Shown here one piece after another: positions 58,503-64,000 of a DNA stretch of 64,000 nt (the stretch's first letter is position 1; the number at the start of each line of letters is the position of its first letter). Source of the stretch: an uncultured Clostridium sp. (GTDB lineage Bacteria > Bacillota > Clostridia > TANB77 > CAG-508); NCBI GenBank assembly GCA_900557195.1, contig USRT01000009.1, forward strand, positions 1-64,000, read 5' to 3'. The position numbers and the translations under genes were made by a program. Below the pieces are notes generated by a model that was not told the DNA's origin, searched no databases, and worked only from the letters and a program-made list of their open reading frames with translations.

Positions 58503-59601
58503 TTATTTACTATTTTCATTTTTTTCTTGTTGTTGTAATTCAAACATTGTCTTTTGATTTTCAATTTCAGCCTTAAGTTGCTCTTCTGTTGGCAAATATG
58601 TTTTATACTTAGTCGCAAATAATTGCTCGTTTCCATGTAAAACGGAATATCTCGCCACATCTGCGTCTGTATCAGTACAAAGTAGAATACCTATCGTTGG
58701 GTTATCATCCTTAGCTTTTTTTAATTCATCATACATTCTTACATACATATCCATTTGTCCTATATCTTGATGTGTTACTTTACTTGTTTTTAAATCAATT
58801 AATACAAAACATTTTAAAATATAATTATAAAATACCAAATCTATATAATAGTCATCTTTCTCTGTACGAATATGTTGTTGTCTTTCCACAAAAGCATAAC
58901 CTTTTCCGAAGTTCCATTAAAAATTTCTGTAAGTTGTTTATAATACTTGTCTCTAATTCTGTTTCTGTGTAGGAGTCTTCTATCGAAAAGCCTAAAAATT
59001 CTGCTATTACTGGATTTTTTACAAATTCTAGCTTATTCATTAAGTAATAATCTTTTGTCTTTTCTTTCATTTCTTTAATTACAGGTTCCTTAACTTGCGA
59101 TTTTAATATTCTATAATAATATTGTGAAGAAATGTTGCGCTGTAATGTTCTTACACTCCATGTTTGTTCAAAAGCTTCTTTTGTATACCATTCTCTTGCT
59201 CTTTCATCTTCTATCTGTAATAAGGTTCTGTAATGTGTCCATGAAAGTAGCATATTAGATTTTGAACTCGCTGAGTTCAAAATTTTAGGAAACATTTTAT
59301 AAAATTTTAAAAAATAATATAAATTTCTAGAGTCAAACCCCTTTCCATATTCTTCCTTTAATTTTTTAGATAAATTCTTAATTATTTCCACTCCATAATC
59401 AGCTCTATTATTGCCTTTCATTTCTTCTTCTGAAATTCTATATCCTATAAACCAGTTTCTTTCAACTAAAGCGATATTTACTGATTGATAAGCAAAATCT
59501 TTAGCAGAATCTATAATAGAACATATATCTTGTAATACATCATCTGTATTTTGATATTTAATAATCATTGAATTATTATTTGTTTTTTCTAAATCTTTCA
59601 T
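58503..59601 (-). CDS. YhcG/DUF1016 family nuclease with CGG +1 frameshift
   Basis: About 365 residues of the PDDEXK nuclease family DUF1016. N-terminal SAV/HTH-like region (LVERNWFIGYRISEEE; GFDSRNLYYFLKFYKMF; LSWTHYRTLLQIED), then the nuclease core YIDLVFYNYILKCFVLIDLKTSK. CGG at 58908-58906 breaks the frame. Skipping C joins LQKFLMEL to GKGYAFVERQQHIRTEKDD. In this family the sequence ELGxGFAFV is conserved, so glycine at the shift point is supported. It starts at ATG 59601 after TAGGAG. Confidence 0.92.
58906..58908 (-). other. +1 frameshift site 8 (CTT CGG A) in the YhcG gene
   Basis: In-frame CGG after CTT. Skipping C gives EL-GKGYAFVERQ, where glycine is a conserved family position. 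This argues that the decoded residue is Gly, with the C passed over. Confidence 0.92.
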
Positions 59602-59755
59602 AAACAAACTCCTAATTTGAAAATAAATATTCCATATATTTATTTATTTTAGAAATGATATCATAATCTATTTGATTTTTCAACTAAAATTCCATACATA
59701 ATATTCACTTTTTTGGAAAAACTAAACTTAAAAATAAATAAAATGGAGAATTTAT

Positions 59756-61464
59756 ATGAGCAATTTTACAAATAAATTTAAAACCGTATTTTCAAGTTTA
59801 TTTTCATATCATCCAAAAGATGACTACAATTTTACAATAGCAGAATCCCCTGATGATGATAATCTAACACTTTCTTCTCAAGAAAATTTAAGCCAAACAA
59901 TTTTTAACACTATAGATAAAAACTTAGAATTTATGAAAATAAGATACAATTCTATGATTAACAGTGATATAGTCATTCGAGAATTCACATTAAATGCAAG
60001 AAACAAACAATTTTCGGCCTTTATATTTTATATAGATGGCATGGTAGACCAACAACTAGTAAACGACTTCGTTCTAAATCCACTAATGCTAAAAAACATT
60101 GCAAATAGCTATGATGGTGAAGAAAACAAAATAATCTCTGAAATGAGCACAAATAATGTAAGAATTCGAAAAGTAAAAAAATTTAATATTACAGATTATA
60201 TAGATAATTGTTTAATACCTCAAAATAGTGTAAAAAAAGAAACTGAATTTTCTAATATTATATCCCGGAATTAACTCTGGTAACTGCGCGCTTTTTGTAG
60301 ATACAATTAATATTGCTTTTGACATTGATGTAAAAGGTTTTAAACAAAGAAGTATAGATAGTCCAAATAATGAAATTGTAATTAGAGGTCCACATGAGGC
60401 TTTTGTAGAAAATTTAAGAACAAACACCTCTCTACTTAGACGAACTGTAAATAATGAAAATCTTGTAATAGAAAACATCGAAGTTGGTGATATAAGTAAA
60501 ACAAAATGTGCTGTTTGCTATATGAAAAACATAGCAAATAACGACTTAGTAGCAGAAGTAAAATTTAGATTAAATAATTTAGATATAGATTCTTTATTAT
60601 CGAGTGGAGAATTAGAACAATTAATTCGGTGAAGAAACAGACTATGGAATACCTGTAATTATAGCTACAGAAAGGCCAGATAAAGCAACAAAACACTTAT
60701 TTGAAGGCAGAGTAGTTGTTATAGTAAACGGAAATCCATATATACTAATTATGCCAGCCACTTTCATTGATTTTATGTCTTCACCAGAAGATACAAATCT
60801 AAAACCAGTATTTGCAAATTTTTTAAGAATAATAAGAGGAATATCATTATTTTTAACATTATTACTTCCTGGAATTTGGGTTAGTGTTACAAACTTTCAT
60901 CAAGAACTTATACCCACAGAACTACTATTTTCAATTGTAGCATCAAGGCAAAACGTTCCTTTTCCTATGATATTCGAACTGTTACTTATGGAAATTTCCT
61001 TCGAGCTCATTCGTGAAGCTGGACTTAGAGTTCCCTCCCCAATCGGTCCCACTATAGGAATTGTCGGTGCACTAGTTCTTGGTCAAGCTGCAGTAAGTGC
61101 AAGTATAGTAAGCCCCATTTTAATAATAATAATTGCAATTACGGGAATCGCCTCTTTCGCAATCCCAGACTTCTCATTTGGCTTTCATTTAAGAATATCA
61201 AGATTCTTATTTATAGTTTTAGCGTATATGTCTGGATTTTTAGGACTAGGATTAGGACTATTAGTATATATATCCACACTATGTAATATCAAATCATTCG
61301 GAGTACCATACATGGTTCCATATGCTCCACTCACAACAAAAACAAGTAGCAGATATTTAGTTGCTCCAACATGGAAACAAGAACAAAGGCCTGATTATTT
61401 AAATCCCAAAAAGAGGACTTCTCAAAATCATATAAGTATGAAATGGAAATACTGGAAAAACTAA
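59756..61464 (+). CDS. gerKA: Spore germination receptor subunit GerKA (GerA family) with two CGG +1 frameshifts
   Basis: About 568 residues. N-terminal soluble domains lead into a C-terminal membrane part (FLTLLLPGIWVSVTNFHQELIP, FPMIFELLLMEISFELIREAGLRVPSPIGPTIGIVGALVLGQAAV), all typical of GerA-type subunits. Site 1, CGG at 60266-60268: skipping C gives NIIS-GINSGNCALFVDT. Site 2, CGG at 60627-60629: skipping C gives EQLI-GEETDYGIPVIIATERPDKATKHL. Without the shifts the protein would end at 172 residues. First gene of the ger operon, with GGAG before the ATG. Confidence 0.93.
60266..60268 (+). other. +1 frameshift site 9 (TCC CGG A) in gerKA
   Basis: In-frame CGG after TCC; frame 0 stops two codons later (CGG AAT TAA). 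Skipping C gives S-GINSGNCALFVD. Confidence 0.92.
60627..60629 (+). other. +1 frameshift site 10 (ATT CGG T) in gerKA
   Basis: In-frame CGG after ATT, directly followed by TGA. Skipping C gives I-GEETDYGIPVIIATERPD. Confidence 0.92.
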
Positions 61465-61541
61465 TGTAACGACTCAAAACACTATATTATACAACTTTTT
61501 CAAATTTTAAAAATTAAACAGAAAGGAACAGAAAATAACTT

Positions 61542-62651
61542 ATGGATAATACAAAAATCGGCAACGTTTCAGCCATCTTTTTAATCATAACAATCATGAT
61601 AAACAACATAATCCTAAACATACCAAAAAGCATATTAAGAACTTCAGAGTCTTCAGCTCCATTAAACATACTATATGTAAGTATTCTATCAATACTTATA
61701 ACATTACTAATATGCAAATTATTTCAAAAATTTCCAGGCTCCGACATATTAGATGTATCAAACTTCTTATTTGGCAAATGGTTTAAATTCATAATTGGAC
61801 TACTATTTATTATATATCTACTATCTACTAGCAGTGTACTTCTTAGGGACTTTAGTGAAGGATTAAAAATAATATATTTCAGAAGAACTCAAATATATTT
61901 CATAATTGCTTTATTTATAATAGTAGCAATGTTTACAAATAAACTTGGTGAAAAATCTATTATTAGAAGTAATTTATTAATACTCCCAATTGTTTTAATA
62001 GGTATTATATTCATATTTGTAGCCAACATTAAAAATTTCGTACCTCAAAGAATATTTCCTATATTAGGAGATGGAGTAAACTCAACATTTATTACAGGAA
62101 CAAGTAATCTATACGCTTTTAGCTGTTTATTCCTTATTTACTTCATACCTCCATATTTGAAAAACACTGCAAGTTTTAAAAAAGTTGCTATTACATCTAT
62201 AGTAATCTCAGCTATATATTTATTTGTTTGCATATTCTCATTAATTTGTATGTTCTCTTTTATAATTAGAGAAAATGAAATTATGCCAATATATTTAGTT
62301 AGTAGATATATCGAATTTGGAACGTTTTTTCAAAGAGTTGATGCAATTTTCTTCTTCATTTGGATCTTAGAAGTTAGCTTATATCTAAATGTTGTTATTA
62401 TGCTAACTATAAGAATATTTAAGAAGATAACTAATATAGAAAGTTCTTCTAATATGATATATCCAATATGTATGTTACTATTTTGTTTTACATTAATTCC
62501 AAGAAATTTAGCAGATATTAATACTTTTAATGAAACTTTTTACAAAAATATAACTCTATATTTCGTAATAGTTACTAGTTTAGTTATTTTAATTTTAGCT
62601 AACATAAAAAATAAAATAAAAAACAACAATAAGGAGGAGATTTTAACTTGA
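61542..62651 (+). CDS. gerKB: Spore germination receptor subunit GerKB
   Basis: 369 residues with ten predicted membrane helices, of the GerAB/APC-type transporter family thought to bind germinants. Start NTKIGNVSAIFLIITIMINN; typical NFLFGKWFKFIIGLLFIIYL and VFLRDFSEGLKIIYFRRT-like region. It has no frameshift. Its TGA overlaps the TTG start of gerKC. Confidence 0.9.
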   Translation: MDNTKIGNVSAIFLIITIMINNIILNIPKSILRTSESSAPLNILYVSILSILITLLICKLFQKFPGSDILDVSNFLFGKWFKFIIGLLFIIYLLSTSSVLLRDFSEGLKIIYFRRTQIYFIIALFIIVAMFTNKLGEKSIIRSNLLILPIVLIGIIFIFVANIKNFVPQRIFPILGDGVNSTFITGTSNLYAFSCLFLIYFIPPYLKNTASFKKVAITSIVISAIYLFVCIFSLICMFSFIIRENEIMPIYLVSRYIEFGTFFQRVDAIFFFIWILEVSLYLNVVIMLTIRIFKKITNIESSSNMIYPICMLLFCFTLIPRNLADINTFNETFYKNITLYFVIVTSLVILILANIKNKIKNNNKEEILT

Positions 62652-63885
62652 ACAAAAAACTTCTTACTACTCTAAAAATAACTACCATTATAGTTATTCT
62701 AACAGTTTTTATCATGGGGTTTAATCATGATCAGGATATCGATGATTTTGCTTATGTTGTAGCAATTGGTATTGATTCAGGTAGTAACAATAAATTAAAA
62801 GTAAATTTTCAATTCACTAAACCAAGCCGGTAGCGGTGAAAGTGGCAGTTCTGCATCTGCTCCTTCTTTTATATATACTGTAGAAGCATCATCTATTTCT
62901 TCTGCTATAAATGTAGTTAATAACTCCATTAGTAAACAAGTAAATTTATCTCATTGCAAAGTAGTAGTATTTTCAGAAGAATTAGCACAAAAAGGAATAG
63001 AAAAAGAAGTATACACTTTAATTAATGACGTAGAACTTCGTCCAGATACAGGAATAATAATTAGCAAATGTAATAGCAAATATTTTATTGAAAATTCTAA
63101 ACCAGATTTTGAAACATTAGTATCAAAATATTATGAAATATTACCCGCTAATACACAGATTACTGGATATACTGCTTATGCTAAAATTGCAGACTTTTTT
63201 AATCAATTACAATGTACAACTTGCCAAGCAATAGCAATCTTGCGGGGGTGTAAGTTCTGATACATCACTTGATGAAAGAAATGTTGATTATTCAAATACC
63301 GAAAAAGATACTAATATAAAAGCTGGAAGTTCTGGACTCATTTCGAAAACAAAATCTGAAACCATTGGTCTTGCTGTATTTAAGGAAGATAAATTAGTTG
63401 GTGAATTATCTGGTATAGAATCTGCATGTTATTTAATATTAACTAATAGATTAGATAATTGTAATATATCCATAAAAAATCCATTGAATACTGGCTCTTC
63501 TATAGAATTATATGTTTATAAACTAAAAAATACTAAAAACAATATAAATTTTATTAATAATTCTCCTTTTATAGATGTAAATGTCTTTATAAAAGCTCGC
63601 GTATTATCTACTAATAAAAATTCTTTAGAATTAACTAATGATAATATAAAAAAAGTGGAAGAAGCTGTTAATAAATATTTAGAAAATGAAATATCAGAAT
63701 TTTTATATAAAACTTCTCTTACGTATGATTCAGACATATGTGGGCTTGGTAGATATGCTATAACTAAATTTTATAAAAATTCCGATTGGGAAAATTATAA
63801 CTGGTTAGAAAATTACAAAAATTCTATATTTAATGTTACTGTAAATTCTGAAGTAGTATCTAGTTTATTATTTACAGAAATTTAA
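62648..63885 (+). CDS. gerKC: Spore germination receptor subunit GerKC with two CGG +1 frameshifts and no lipobox
   Basis: About 411 residues. TTG start after AAGGAGGA, overlapping the gerKB stop. GerAC-type features: DDFAYVVAIGIDSGSNNKLKVNFQFT, SSISSAINVVNNSISKQVNLSHCKVVVFSEELA, GLAVFKEDKLVGELSG. Site 1, CGG at 62828-62830 followed directly by TAG; skipping C gives KPS-GSGESGSSAS. Site 2, CGG at 63243-63245; skipping C gives AIL-GGVSSDTSLDE. The usual lipobox cysteine is missing (VFIMGFNHDQDIDD), so it may be a membrane-anchored rather than lipid-linked form. Confidence 0.92.
62828..62830 (+). other. +1 frameshift site 11 (AGC CGG T) in gerKC
   Basis: In-frame CGG after AGC, followed directly by TAG. 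Skipping C gives S-GSGESGSS and the open frame continues. Confidence 0.92.
63243..63245 (+). other. +1 frameshift site 12 (TTG CGG G) in gerKC
   Basis: In-frame CGG after TTG. Skipping C gives L-GGVSSDTSLDERN. Frame 0 stops five codons later. Confidence 0.92.
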
Positions 63886-63953
63886 ATAGAACAATAGCAG
63901 ACATTAGTAACATTTTTTCTGTTTATAATATTTTAATTTGAAAGGAATAAATT

Positions 63954-64000
63954 ATGATTGTTCTTGTTTTTCTATTTTCTTTATTTATATTTTTTAAAAC
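63954..64000 (+). CDS. Start of a further small membrane protein (cut by window edge)
   Basis: ATG at 63954 after AAAGGA, encoding MIVLVFLFSLFIFFK, a hydrophobic helix, then the window ends. It lies 69 nt after gerKC and is likely the next gene of the operon. Confidence 0.5.
   Translation, partial: MIVLVFLFSLFIFFK

Noticed and set aside
2077..63245. Sequencing or assembly error as the cause of the twelve frameshifts
   Set aside because: All twelve breaks are the same kind (extra C before a GGN codon) on the coding strand, on both DNA strands. Strand-symmetric errors should also give extra G after CC on coding strands; none was seen. Identical sequence in another frame (near 28020) is unbroken. 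Raw reads would still be the final test.
2077..63245. Pseudogene decay as the cause of the twelve frameshifts
   Set aside because: The nine genes have no other stop, gap or frameshift. Essential-type motifs are intact on both sides, and all breaks are of one type. Random decay would give mixed types.
1..64000. CRISPR array, rRNA or tRNA genes
   Set aside because: No regularly spaced short direct repeats and no recognisable tRNA or rRNA stretch were seen. In particular, no tRNA that could explain CGG decoding is visible in this window.

Overview
The window looks like a chromosomal segment of an AT-rich, endospore-forming Firmicute, most likely a clostridium. The evidence is a GerA-type germinant receptor operon, an H-type small acid-soluble spore protein, strong AGGAGG-type ribosome binding sites and dense exopolysaccharide genes. 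Nearly all genes lie on the minus strand. The exceptions are sspH (5029), an LCP-family gene (54624) and the ger operon at the right edge.

Layout. 1-5.2 kb: a calcium-type P-type ATPase (cut by the left edge), a hemolysin III family membrane protein between two copies of a palindromic repeat, an RNHCP protein, a TGS-linked nucleoside kinase and sspH. 5.3-13.9 kb: a transglutaminase-like protein with a small partner, a DUF1385-like membrane protein, mutS, a multi-HTH protein, miaB and a GIY-YIG protein. 14-24 kb: an AAA+ ATPase, a GNAT fusion, ldh, tmk, metG and glmM. 23.6-29 kb: two tyrosine-kinase/chain-length modules of polysaccharide synthesis with a PHP tyrosine phosphatase. 29-35 kb: two TIM44-like zinc-ribbon proteins, an HExxH lipoprotein, a dockerin-like secreted protein and an ABC-F ATPase. 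35-40 kb: a YqeG-like phosphatase, an Rpn-family nuclease, a Septu-like PtuA/PtuB pair and prs. 40-52.4 kb: an S-layer-anchored CHAP/ricin/Ig-like protein and an exopolysaccharide operon of ten genes running from the priming transferase to the flippase. 52.6-64 kb: VanZ, DUF389, an LCP protein, a foreign-looking regulator, argS, a YhcG/DUF1016 nuclease and gerKA-gerKB-gerKC.

The main discovery is a systematic +1 frameshift at in-frame CGG codons. Nine otherwise intact resident genes are each broken at one or two points: hlyIII, mutS, the PHP phosphatase, the S-layer CHAP protein, the EpsG-like polymerase, the LCP protein, yhcG, gerKA and gerKC. There are twelve breaks in all. Each is an in-frame CGG where skipping the single C, so that GGN is read as Gly, restores the family-typical protein. 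I found no in-frame CGG read without a shift in any gene of resident codon usage. About sixty coding-strand CGG trinucleotides that are out of frame cause no shift. Five CGG codons are read straight through, in four genes with visibly different, less AT-rich codon usage (8.4, 19.6, 31.7, 32.3 and 32.9 kb). This points to a lineage in which CGG is not a normal arginine codon but a +1 shift signal, or a natural four-base CGGN codon.

Other points of interest are a family of about 180-nt repeats whose long stems differ between copies yet stay self-complementary, a small palindromic repeat (GGACAAAGGGA-type) that has been recruited into protein ends, a 7-codon leader ORF inside a hairpin upstream of tmk, and a GerKC without the usual lipobox cysteine. 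No tRNA, rRNA, CRISPR array or insertion sequence transposase was seen.
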